Origin: Nostoc commune NIES-4072
GTDB taxonomy: Bacteria; Cyanobacteriota; Cyanobacteriia; Cyanobacteriales; Nostocaceae
Direction of reading: 5' to 3'
Assembly: GCF_003113895.1 (NCBI RefSeq)
Contig: NZ_BDUD01000001.1
Location: forward strand, 6,846,559-6,881,558
Length of the DNA: 35,000 bases
Below the pieces are notes generated by a model that saw only the letters and a program-made list of their open reading frames with translations, was not told where the DNA came from and searched no databases. Positions 1 to 7,662 of the stretch are shown piece after piece; the first letter of the stretch is position 1; each line of letters begins with the position of its first letter. A program made the position numbers and the translations under genes.

Positions 1-57
1 TGCCCAATGCCCAATGCCCAATGCCCCATGCCCAATGCCCCATGCCCAATGCCCAAT
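1..57. repeat. Heptanucleotide repeat array (GCCCAAT/GCCCCAT)
   Basis: Head-to-tail 7-bp units GCCCAAT and GCCCCAT run from the window edge to just before the first gene, so the array may extend further left. The same unit recurs inverted at 1609-1667 and again at 4740-4810. Short tandemly repeated heptamers of this type are common between genes in heterocystous cyanobacteria. Confidence 0.9.
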
Positions 58-76
58 GACAAATAACAAATAACAA

Positions 77-1603
77 ATGACAAAAAAGTGGTTCCGAATT
101 GGGATGGTGAGTGTATTTCTTCTTTCACTTGCCTTAAGGTTTTGGGGGCTGGAGCGATTCAACACTCTGGTATTTGATGAAGTTTATTTTGCCAAATTTG
201 GTAATAATTATCTTACGCATACGCCATTTTTTAATGCTCATCCGCCGCTAAGTCAATATATGATCGGCATCGGCATTTGGATTGGCAGTCACATTCCTTT
301 TTGGCACGATACGGTAAATGGATTGACAGGATCATTGCGATCGCCTTGGACTTATCGGTGGTTTAATGCTCTTACTGGCTCATTTATCCCTTTAGTTGTA
401 ACTGCGATCGCTTATCAATTGAGTTATCGTCGTAGCTTTGCTCTGCTTGCAGGTTTCTTCACAGCTTGTGATGGCATCTTTCTAGTTGAGTCTCGCTATG
501 CTTTAAGTAATATTTATATCGTCATCTTTGGTTTATTAGGGCACTGGTTTTTATTATTAGCATTAGATAATCAAAATCGACGACGTTTTTGGTTAGTTTT
601 TGCTGGCATTGCTTTTGGTGCTTCAGTCGGTACTAAATGGAACGGTTTATGGTTCCTCTCAGGTGTTTATCTCATTTGGATAGCAGCTTGGATAATCCAT
701 TTGATACATTCTTTTCTGAACTCCAAACTCTTTTTTGCATCTTCTTCATTGAAAGAGGCAGGAGGCGGGGAGAGTAGAGGAGCAGGGGAAGCAGGGGAGG
801 CAGGGGTTAGTACTTATTCTCCCTCGTCTCAGACACCACTACAAAACCTAACTCAGCTAAATATTTTTCAGATGCTGTTTTATTTAGGAATTATCCCAGC
901 TTTGATTTACAGCATCATCTGGATTCCTCACCTTCAACTAGATAAAACTTATGGATTTATTGCAGTACATCAGCAAATTTTGAAGTTTCATTTACAGCTA
1001 GGTGGCAATAATCCTAACGTGCATCCTTATTGTGCTCCCTGGTACAAATGGCCGTTGATGACTCGACCAATGGCATATTATTATCAAACAGCTGAAAGTA
1101 TTACCGAACCCTTACCTGTGATGGGCCCGCCTTTGCCTGCCGGTGCTGGACAAGTTATTTATGATGTCCATGCAATGGGCAATCCATTTTTGTGGTGGTT
1201 TGGTCTTGCTGCTATGTTGTTTTTAGTAGGGATGCTGGTGTCACAACCCATAAGTCTTTGGGTGAAAGAAAAGCGTTTTTCAGTACCTGAAACTCTTAGC
1301 GTTGATACTTGGATTGCCTTGTATTTAGTTATAAATTATGCTGCTAACTTATTACCTTGGGTGGAAGTGACAAGGTGCGTTTTTATATATCACTATATGT
1401 GTGCGGTGGTGTTTATATTTTTAGCGATCGCTTGGTTTGTCGATCAGTGTCTTCGCAGTTATTATCAACAACTCCGGGCGCTAGGTGTCACCATTACTTT
1501 TATCATTCTGGCTGCTTTTATTTTCTGGATGCCGATTTATCTGGGTTTACCCCTCTCACCTCACGATTATAAGCTGCGAATGTGGTTTAACTCTTGGATT
1601 TGA
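77..1603 (+). CDS. Protein O-mannosyltransferase-like glycosyltransferase (PMT/GT39 family)
   Basis: This 508-residue polytopic membrane protein resembles dolichyl-phosphate-mannose-protein mannosyltransferases, which move a sugar from a lipid-phosphate carrier to Ser/Thr of exported proteins. Visible signs are an N-terminal membrane segment, the motif FDEVYFAKF at about residues 34-42 with the Asp-Glu pair expected of the family, about ten further hydrophobic segments, and a C-terminal block PWVEVTRCVFIYHYM typical of the four-helix PMT C-terminal domain. The ATG at 77 has no clear ribosome site; an ATG at 104 is an alternative. Residues about 226-256 are a Gly/Glu/Ala-rich low-complexity stretch encoded by a copy of the purine-rich dispersed repeat that also sits between genes elsewhere in this window, so a repeat seems to have entered the reading frame in a loop. 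Family confident; substrate unknown. Confidence 0.85.
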   Translation: MTKKWFRIGMVSVFLLSLALRFWGLERFNTLVFDEVYFAKFGNNYLTHTPFFNAHPPLSQYMIGIGIWIGSHIPFWHDTVNGLTGSLRSPWTYRWFNALTGSFIPLVVTAIAYQLSYRRSFALLAGFFTACDGIFLVESRYALSNIYIVIFGLLGHWFLLLALDNQNRRRFWLVFAGIAFGASVGTKWNGLWFLSGVYLIWIAAWIIHLIHSFLNSKLFFASSSLKEAGGGESRGAGEAGEAGVSTYSPSSQTPLQNLTQLNIFQMLFYLGIIPALIYSIIWIPHLQLDKTYGFIAVHQQILKFHLQLGGNNPNVHPYCAPWYKWPLMTRPMAYYYQTAESITEPLPVMGPPLPAGAGQVIYDVHAMGNPFLWWFGLAAMLFLVGMLVSQPISLWVKEKRFSVPETLSVDTWIALYLVINYAANLLPWVEVTRCVFIYHYMCAVVFIFLAIAWFVDQCLRSYYQQLRALGVTITFIILAAFIFWMPIYLGLPLSPHDYKLRMWFNSWI

Positions 1604-1608
1604 TTATA

Positions 1609-1700
1609 GGGGCATTGGGCATGGGGCATTGGGCATGGGGCATTGGGCATGGGGCATTGGGCATTGGATGAATAATAACTCCTAACTCCTAACTCCTAAC
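1609..1700. repeat. Heptanucleotide repeats, two motifs
   Basis: Alternating GGGGCAT/TGGGCAT units occupy 1609-1667, the inverse orientation of the array at 1-57, so the mannosyltransferase gene lies between inverted heptamer arrays. A second heptamer, AACTCCT, follows in about three copies at 1677-1700. The remaining 1701-1955 is AT-rich and shows no gene; it must hold the promoter for the phytochrome gene. Confidence 0.85.
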
Positions 1701-1971
1701 TTATTTCTAAACTTAATATAGCTACACATATACAGAATTGTTTAATCACATCGTTTTCATATTTCTTATCGCTATGTAACTTTAACGGCTGTTAGACTTT
1801 TAAAGCGCAAGCAGATGAGACTAATGCTGCAAAACGCAACACCAGGGCATGGAAAATTAGATACTAAGTAAAAGTGATGAATGAAAAATTATAAAATTTT
1901 TTACATTCATCATTATTCGTTATTATAGATACTCTAGTTTTGATGCTCCCAGACAACAGAGGAGGATCGTC

Positions 1972-4278
1972 ATGGAAATAAACTTACAATTCCCAGGTAT
2001 TAATTTAATTAGCTTGAAAGAAGCACCGATTCATATTTCTAGCCAAATTCAACCTCATGGTGTCCTGTTAGTCTTAGAGGAGCCTGAGCTAAAAATATTA
2101 CAAGTTAGCACTAATACATTAAAGATTTTCGGAATTGCTCCCGAAAATATGTTGCACAAAAAACTAGAAGATTTACTAGACCCCTTTCAAATAGAGAGAA
2201 TTAAAACAGGGTTATCCGGAGAAAATCTTGATTTCATCAATCCCACCAAAGTTTGGGTGCGAAAAAAAGGTGATGAATACGTAGTATTTGATGCAATATT
2301 TCACCGCAATACTGAAGGATTTTTAATCCTAGAGTTAGAACCTGCTCTTACTCAAGAAAATATTCCGTTTTTAAGCTTTTATCATCTAGCTAGAGCCTCT
2401 ATAAATCAACTAGAAAAAACAGCAAATCTCCGTGACTTTTGTCAAGTTATCGTTCAAGAAGTTCGGAAAATAACGGAATTTGACAGGGTAATGTTATATA
2501 AATTCGATGATGATGGGCATGGTTCCGTTGTCGCTGAAGAAAAACTAGAAAGCCTAGAACCTTATTTAGGGCTGCATTACCCAGAGTCAGATATTCCCAA
2601 ACCAGCGAGAAAATTATTTGCTGCCAATTCGATTAGAATCATCCCAGATGCTTATTCTCAACCAGTAAAACTTTTTCCTGTAAATAATCCAATTAGCGAT
2701 CGCCCTATTAATTTAACCAACTCCATTCTCAGAAGTGCTGCTTCCTGTCATACGGAGTACTTGCATAATATGGGTGTTGGTGCTTCGCTGACTATCTCTT
2801 TAATTAAAGATCAAAAACTCTGGGGACTAATTGCTTGTCACCATCAATCCCCGAAATATGTTTCCTACGAATTGCGTAAAGCCTGCGAATTTTTGGGGCG
2901 AGTAATATTTGCAGAAATCTCAGCTAGAGAAGAGACAGAAGACTACTATCACCGAATAAATTTGACACACCTTCAATCAATCTTGATTGAATACATGTCT
3001 CAAGAAGAAAACTTCATAGATGGTTTGGTTAAAAACCCGCAGCATCTTTTAGATTTGGGTAGCGCTCAAGGTGCAGCCGTGTGTTTTGGGGGAAATTGTA
3101 CAGTAGTTGGTGAGACACCTAGAGAAGAAGACCTGAATTTTTTAGTTCAATGGCTCAAGAATAATGTTGAGGAAGAAGTATTTTGTACAGATTCTTTACC
3201 ACAGATTTATCCAGATGCCGAAAGTTTTAAAAATGTCGCCAGTGGTTTGTTAGCGATTCCTATCGCCAAGCGGAATTATGTTTTGTGGTTCCGACCGGAA
3301 GTAATTCAAACTGTAAATTGGGGTGGCGATCCTAATAAGGCGTTTGAAGTTAACCAGTCAGAAGGAAATGTCCGTCTGTGTCCACGCAAATCATTTGAAC
3401 TGTGGAAAGAAACAGTTCGCTTAACATCTTTACCTTGGAAAGATGTAGAAGTTAAAGCAGCATTGGAACTGCGGAAAGCAATTGTTAACATTGTGCTACG
3501 TCAAGCCGATGAACTAGCCCAGTTAGCGCAGGATTTAGAACGTTCTAACGCCGAATTGAAAAAGTTTGCCTACGTCGCCTCCCATGACTTGCAAGAACCA
3601 CTCAATCAAGTTGTGAATTACGTCCAACTGTTAGAGATGCGCTATAGCGAAGAACTTGACGAAGATGCTCAGGAGTTTATTAGCTACGCTGTGCAGGGAG
3701 TTAGCCTGATGCAGACGTTGATTGATGACGTACTAGCATACTCGAAAGTAGATATGCAAGCGATCGCATTTCAAATGAACGATGTAGAGACATCCTTAAT
3801 GCGGGGGTTGGGCAATTTGCGTCAACGCATTAATGAAACTGGGGCTACTATCACCCACGATCCCTTACCAGTAGTCATGGCTGACAGCACCCAACTCATG
3901 CAGCTATTCCAAAACCTCATCGGTAACGCCATCAAGTTCCACAGTGACCAGCCGCCACAAATCCATGTGGGAGCAGAAAGAATAGAAGATGCATGGCTAT
4001 TCTCAGTTCGGGATAATGGAATTGGTATTGATCCAAAATTTAGCGATCGCATTTTCGTAATTTTTCAGCGCTTACACACGCGGGATGAATATACTGGTAC
4101 AGGTATGGGTTTAGCGATCTGTAAGAAGATTGTCGAATGTCACCGGGGGCGGATCTGGGTAGAGTCAGAACTAGGTGAAGGCGCAACCTTCTACTTTACG
4201 ATTCCAGTTGGAGGACGCGAACTTGAGCGTAGAAACGGGAGAAAGACACAAAACCATCTTTTTGGTCGAGGACAATAA
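1972..4278 (+). CDS. cphA: Cyanobacterial phytochrome sensor histidine kinase CphA
   Basis: A 768-residue red/far-red photoreceptor kinase. In order it has an N-terminal PAS domain (about 20-125), a GAF bilin-lyase domain (about 145-320) with the PESDIP motif at 204-209, a PHY domain (about 330-510), a HisKA segment with the phospho-acceptor in [10 protein letters not shown] (His538) and a HATPase domain with N box (NLIGNAIKF), DNGIGID and GTGMGLAI boxes. Cys259 followed by His260 in the GAF domain matches the chromophore-attachment Cys259 of Synechocystis Cph1, so covalent phycocyanobilin binding is expected; CphB-type paralogs lack this Cys. GGAGG six bases before the ATG fixes the start. 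The 3' end overlaps the response-regulator gene, the usual cph-rcp arrangement. Length equals that of Calothrix CphA from memory. Confidence 0.93.
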   Translation: MEINLQFPGINLISLKEAPIHISSQIQPHGVLLVLEEPELKILQVSTNTLKIFGIAPENMLHKKLEDLLDPFQIERIKTGLSGENLDFINPTKVWVRKKGDEYVVFDAIFHRNTEGFLILELEPALTQENIPFLSFYHLARASINQLEKTANLRDFCQVIVQEVRKITEFDRVMLYKFDDDGHGSVVAEEKLESLEPYLGLHYPESDIPKPARKLFAANSIRIIPDAYSQPVKLFPVNNPISDRPINLTNSILRSAASCHTEYLHNMGVGASLTISLIKDQKLWGLIACHHQSPKYVSYELRKACEFLGRVIFAEISAREETEDYYHRINLTHLQSILIEYMSQEENFIDGLVKNPQHLLDLGSAQGAAVCFGGNCTVVGETPREEDLNFLVQWLKNNVEEEVFCTDSLPQIYPDAESFKNVASGLLAIPIAKRNYVLWFRPEVIQTVNWGGDPNKAFEVNQSEGNVRLCPRKSFELWKETVRLTSLPWKDVEVKAALELRKAIVNIVLRQADELAQLAQDLERSNAELKKFAYVASHDLQEPLNQVVNYVQLLEMRYSEELDEDAQEFISYAVQGVSLMQTLIDDVLAYSKVDMQAIAFQMNDVETSLMRGLGNLRQRINETGATITHDPLPVVMADSTQLMQLFQNLIGNAIKFHSDQPPQIHVGAERIEDAWLFSVRDNGIGIDPKFSDRIFVIFQRLHTRDEYTGTGMGLAICKKIVECHRGRIWVESELGEGATFYFTIPVGGRELERRNGRKTQNHLFGRGQ

Positions 4279-4669
4279 AGCTGACATTCGCTTAATCCAA
4301 GAAGCGTTGAAAAATAGTTCAGTTCCCTACCAAGTGGTAACGGTCAGGGATGGTATAGATGCTATGGCTTATTTACGCCAAGAAGGTGAATATGCTGATG
4401 CAGCACGCCCTGACCTCATTCTGCTGGATTTGAACTTGCCTAAAAAAGATGGTCGAGAAGTGCTGGCGGAAATAAAAGCCGACCCACTACTAAAGCGTAT
4501 TCCAGTTGTTGTGCTAACAACCTCAAAAAATGAGGATGACATTTTTCACAGCTACGATTTACATGTGAATTGCTATATCACTAAATCTCGCAACCTCAAC
4601 CAATTATTTCAAATCGTCAAGAGTATTGAAGATTTTTGGCTCTCTACTGTGACACTACCATCGGAGTGA
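4223..4669 (+). CDS. rcpA: Phytochrome response regulator RcpA
   Basis: A single-domain receiver of 148 residues: TIFLVEDN acidic pocket, phospho-acceptor Asp in LILLDLNLP, conserved Thr in VVLTTS and Lys in CYITKSRN. It takes phosphate from the CphA kinase encoded immediately upstream. I place the start at the TTG at 4223, giving a protein beginning [10 protein letters not shown], because GGAGG lies at 4210-4214 with eight bases between; an in-frame ATG at 4175 would add 16 residues but has no such site. With this start the gene overlaps cphA by 56 bp, implying translational coupling. No output domain, as is normal for Rcp proteins. Confidence 0.9.
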   Translation: MSVETGERHKTIFLVEDNKADIRLIQEALKNSSVPYQVVTVRDGIDAMAYLRQEGEYADAARPDLILLDLNLPKKDGREVLAEIKADPLLKRIPVVVLTTSKNEDDIFHSYDLHVNCYITKSRNLNQLFQIVKSIEDFWLSTVTLPSE

Positions 4670-4812
4670 GGCAGGGGGCAGGAGGAGATGAGGGAGCAGG
4701 GGGAGCAGGGGAAGCAGGGGAAGAAGAATTATTGATTAATGCCCAATGCCCAATGCCCAATGCCCAATGCCCAATGCCCAATGCCCAATGCCCAATGCCC
4801 AATGCCCAATGA
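4670..4812. repeat. Purine-rich repeat followed by GCCCAAT heptamer array
   Basis: Right after rcpA comes a G-rich stretch made of GGGGAGCA/GGGGAAGCA units (about 4670-4722), then about ten exact copies of GCCCAAT (about 4740-4810). Both families occur elsewhere in the window. The array separates rcpA from the next kinase gene, so the two may not share a transcript. Confidence 0.9.
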
Positions 4813-4871
4813 CAAATGACAAATGACTAATGACAAGATCGAGGAGCAATAGGGGGTGAAACCCGAAGATT

Positions 4872-6035
4872 ATGGTTGTGAGCTACTCAGTAAAAATCTT
4901 GTTAATTGAGGATAATCTAGCTTCTGCTAGGTTGTTACAAGAGTTTTTGACGCAAGCCCAGTCTCAAGAGTTCACTCTGGTTCATGTGACGCGATTGGGG
5001 GAAGCACTTCAGGAACTAAGTAAATGTAATTATGATGTGATTTTATTAGATTTAACTTTACCTGACAGTCAAGGATTGTCATCTCTACCTCCTCTGATTG
5101 GTCAAGCGCCAAGCATACCAATTGTTGTTCTAACAAATACAAATGATGAAGAACTGGCAATTGAAGCAGTGCGACAGGGGGCCCAAGATTATCTAGTCAA
5201 GCGCCAGGTAAATGTAGATGTTTTGGTTCGCTCTTTGCGTTATGCGATCGAGCGTAAGCAGGTTTTAGAATCATTACGCACAGTCAATGAAACATTACAA
5301 ACCCGGGTTGAAGAACGAACTGCGGAACTGGTGAAAGCCAATGAACTTAACCAGTTCAAATCTGAATTTGTCTCGATGCTCTCCCATGACATCCGCAATC
5401 CCCTAAATACTATTCTCTTGGCTGCTGGATTACTACAAAACCAAGATGAAAGATTGACCAAAGAGAAAAAACTGAATCATTTACAAATGATTCGCTCGGC
5501 GATCAAAAACATGGCGCAGCTATTGGATGAAGTTACATTCATCGGCAAAGCTGATTCCGGTAGACTGGGGCATGACCTCATCTGCTTAGATTTAGAAGCT
5601 TTTTGCCGCCAAATGATTGAAGAAGTTCGATTGCTCGCAAATGAGAAGCATCTGACTTTGGTATTCGCCAGTTTTGGGCAGTTAGACGAAGCACTATGGG
5701 ATGAAAGCTTACTGCGGCACATTTTGGGCAATTTACTTAGCAATGCGATTAAGTATTCACTACCGGGCGGCATAGTGCGTTTTGAACTAATTGGTCAGGA
5801 AAAAGCGGTAATTTTCCGAGTTCAAGATTGGGGAATTGGCATTCCTCAAGAAAACCAAAAGCGACTGTTTCAACCTTTCCAACGTGCGGACAATGTTGGA
5901 ACCATTCCTGGCACTGGCTTAGGACTAGCGATCGCCAAAAAATGTGTCGATGCACAGGGAGGCGAGATTGTAGTCAATAGTCAAGTTGGAGTAGGTACAA
6001 CCTTTACCGTCACTCTTCCTTTACTAGAAGTTTAA
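4872..6035 (+). CDS. Hybrid receiver-histidine kinase
   Basis: A 387-residue soluble two-component protein. A receiver domain occupies about residues 5-125 (acidic LLIEDN, phospho-acceptor Asp in YDVILLDLTLP, Lys in YLVKRQ). A coiled-coil linker follows (about 130-160), then HisKA with the phospho-acceptor His in SMLSHDIRNPL and a HATPase domain with NLLSNAIKYS, DWGIGIP and GTGLGLAIAKK boxes. There is no membrane segment or sensor domain, so it likely relays phosphate from another kinase, plausibly the neighbouring phytochrome pathway; that link is inferred from position only. The ATG at 4872 has only a weak upstream purine stretch, and a GTG two codons later is also possible. Confidence 0.88.
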   Translation: MVVSYSVKILLIEDNLASARLLQEFLTQAQSQEFTLVHVTRLGEALQELSKCNYDVILLDLTLPDSQGLSSLPPLIGQAPSIPIVVLTNTNDEELAIEAVRQGAQDYLVKRQVNVDVLVRSLRYAIERKQVLESLRTVNETLQTRVEERTAELVKANELNQFKSEFVSMLSHDIRNPLNTILLAAGLLQNQDERLTKEKKLNHLQMIRSAIKNMAQLLDEVTFIGKADSGRLGHDLICLDLEAFCRQMIEEVRLLANEKHLTLVFASFGQLDEALWDESLLRHILGNLLSNAIKYSLPGGIVRFELIGQEKAVIFRVQDWGIGIPQENQKRLFQPFQRADNVGTIPGTGLGLAIAKKCVDAQGGEIVVNSQVGVGTTFTVTLPLLEV

Positions 6036-6239
6036 AGCAATTTTCATATCTGGGGAATGCAGTTCATTCTTGGGGCGCAATATATTGTGCCCTTACGCAG
6101 CAATAATTCAAGTAGCCTAAGCTTGCGTTTGCAGAGGATAAGGATTTTGTTGAAATGAGCGTCTAACGCATCACTAGATAGCACGATGCGTTGGGTTAAA
6201 GCCGTAATGCACTCTATTTTATCTGTGAAAATTTAAACG

Positions 6240-6447
6240 TTTGCAACAAATGCTTTTCCATATATAAGAAAGGCTTAAGTATTTCTTGCAAATGTATAAT
6301 CAGTTGCTGCAATTGCTTAATACTTTGCAACAAATGCTTTTCCATATATAAGAAAGGCTTAAGTATTTCTTGCAAATGTATAATCAGTTGCTGCAATTGC
6401 TCAATACTTTGCAACAATTACTCTTCCATATATAAGAAAGGCTTAAA
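6240..6447. repeat. 84-bp tandem repeat, about 2.5 copies
   Basis: Units begin at 6240, 6324 and 6408, each with TTTGCAACAA near the start and the shared core CCATATATAAGAAAGGCTTA. The first two copies are nearly identical; the third diverges and is cut short. The period is divisible by three and, on the minus strand, encodes a leucine/glutamine-rich 28-residue unit (see findings). Apart from this and the element at 6531-6623 I see no gene in 6036-6906. Confidence 0.9.
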
Positions 6448-6530
6448 TCATTGCAACAATTGTTGTAATGAACTTATGAGTTCCTTAAAGCAATTTTTAC
6501 CCGTGGTAACGGCGATTCCGTTATCACTTT

Positions 6531-6623
6531 TAGGACTTACGCACACTCTACGAATTCTCGGCGCTCTTGGCGTCTTGGCGGTTCGAGAAATTAAGCTTTT
6601 TAGCAATTTTTGCGTAAGTCCTA
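6531..6623. mobile_element. Small inverted-repeat element (MITE-like), 93 bp
   Basis: The ends are perfect 13-bp inverted repeats, TAGGACTTACGCA at 6531-6543 and TGCGTAAGTCCTA at 6611-6623, around a core containing CTTGGCGTCTTGGCGG. There is no coding capacity. This looks like one of the dispersed palindromic elements common in Nostoc genomes. I could not define a convincing target-site duplication. Confidence 0.75.
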
Positions 6624-6906
6624 ACTTTTTTTCTCTGCTCACCAGAAATTTATCTTTACAAAAATTTTACTAAAATTGAGCGACTATTTTCGGAATTTAT
6701 AAATTGGATTTGTAGCCGAATCTATATCTACAAAAGCAATATTCAACAAAAATTGTCAGAAATATCACTTAGCTAAATTATTTTTTGCATAAAACTAAAA
6801 CTAAGGGGTGATAAGTACTACAGTTGCGAGAAAAATTATTTTTTGCAATGTTTTTACTTAATTTAGAGATAATTGTCAAATTATGAATCTTTCATAAGAT
6901 ATTCGT

Positions 6907-7662
6907 GTGTCCATAAATCTAGTTAATAATACGTATATGTTTGACTGGAATACGAAAATTGAAACAAAATATATACAAGTAGCTAATGGTAAGTACTTAA
7001 CATCATTTCAGCGTAAATTACTGCTAGTAAGTTTAGAAAAAAGTTTACCTGAATCTTACCGACAACGTATTGAAATCATGTTGTTGGCAGATGAGGGAAA
7101 ATCTCAAACAGAAATTTGTCAAATTTTGGGGTGTTGCCCAGCAACAGCAAGGCATTGGATGCACATAGCCCGGACAGGGATGGCGCACCAATGGCAAGAT
7201 TGCCCCATTGGTCGCCCGAAAGCAGTAAATGAGGAGTATTTAGAACGTTTAAAAGAACTGATTAAAAGTAGTCCCCGCGAGCATGGCTATGCTTTTCGGC
7301 GGTGGACAACAAACTGGCTAGGGAAACATTTAGCGAAAGAATTTGGGATTGAGGTGAGCGATCGCCATATCAAGCGACTGCTCAAACAGATGGGATTATC
7401 GACACTACCAAAACCCAGCAATTCTGAAGCAAACAACAATGAGCAGGCTAAGAGTTCCAAAATCTTCATTAGTGACCTGAAATCGGCAGCTATTCCAGAT
7501 GATTCCGAATTTTTGTCTATGAACTTCGCAAAATTAGCAAACGATTCAGACATTTATGGCGCAAGATATATCCGCTCAACTGGTTTCTCTAGAACAGTTC
7601 AACAATACTCTGGGTTATTCTCTTTCGACAGAGGAATTTCAACAATGTCTTCAACAAGTTAA
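6907..7662 (+). CDS. Helix-turn-helix protein, transposase-type HTH, upstream of exporter
   Basis: The 251-residue product has a homeodomain-like HTH at about residues 55-90 (IEIMLLADEGKSQTEICQIL then TARHWMHIA) and a second winged-helix-like part (about 100-165, GRPKAV then HGYAFRRWTTNWL). This is the layout of the N-terminal DNA-binding part of IS630-type transposases, but no DDE catalytic domain follows. It could be a domesticated regulator of the exporter operon. Start is GTG 6907 or ATG 6937; neither has a good ribosome site. The last 35 residues overlap the exporter gene by 107 bp and look unlike a conserved domain, so the 3' end may have drifted in frame. Function as a regulator is inferred from position. 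Confidence 0.6.
   Translation: MSINLVNNTYMFDWNTKIETKYIQVANGKYLTSFQRKLLLVSLEKSLPESYRQRIEIMLLADEGKSQTEICQILGCCPATARHWMHIARTGMAHQWQDCPIGRPKAVNEEYLERLKELIKSSPREHGYAFRRWTTNWLGKHLAKEFGIEVSDRHIKRLLKQMGLSTLPKPSNSEANNNEQAKSSKIFISDLKSAAIPDDSEFLSMNFAKLANDSDIYGARYIRSTGFSRTVQQYSGLFSFDRGISTMSSTS

Noticed and set aside
4740..4810. Heptamer array as a CRISPR
   Set aside because: The units are contiguous 7-mers with no spacers and no cas genes nearby.
6214..6417. Minus-strand frame of 67 residues over the 84-bp repeat as a real gene
   Set aside because: It has no ribosome site, is made of the repeat itself, and the same frame contains two stops upstream; kept only as a finding about possible decay.
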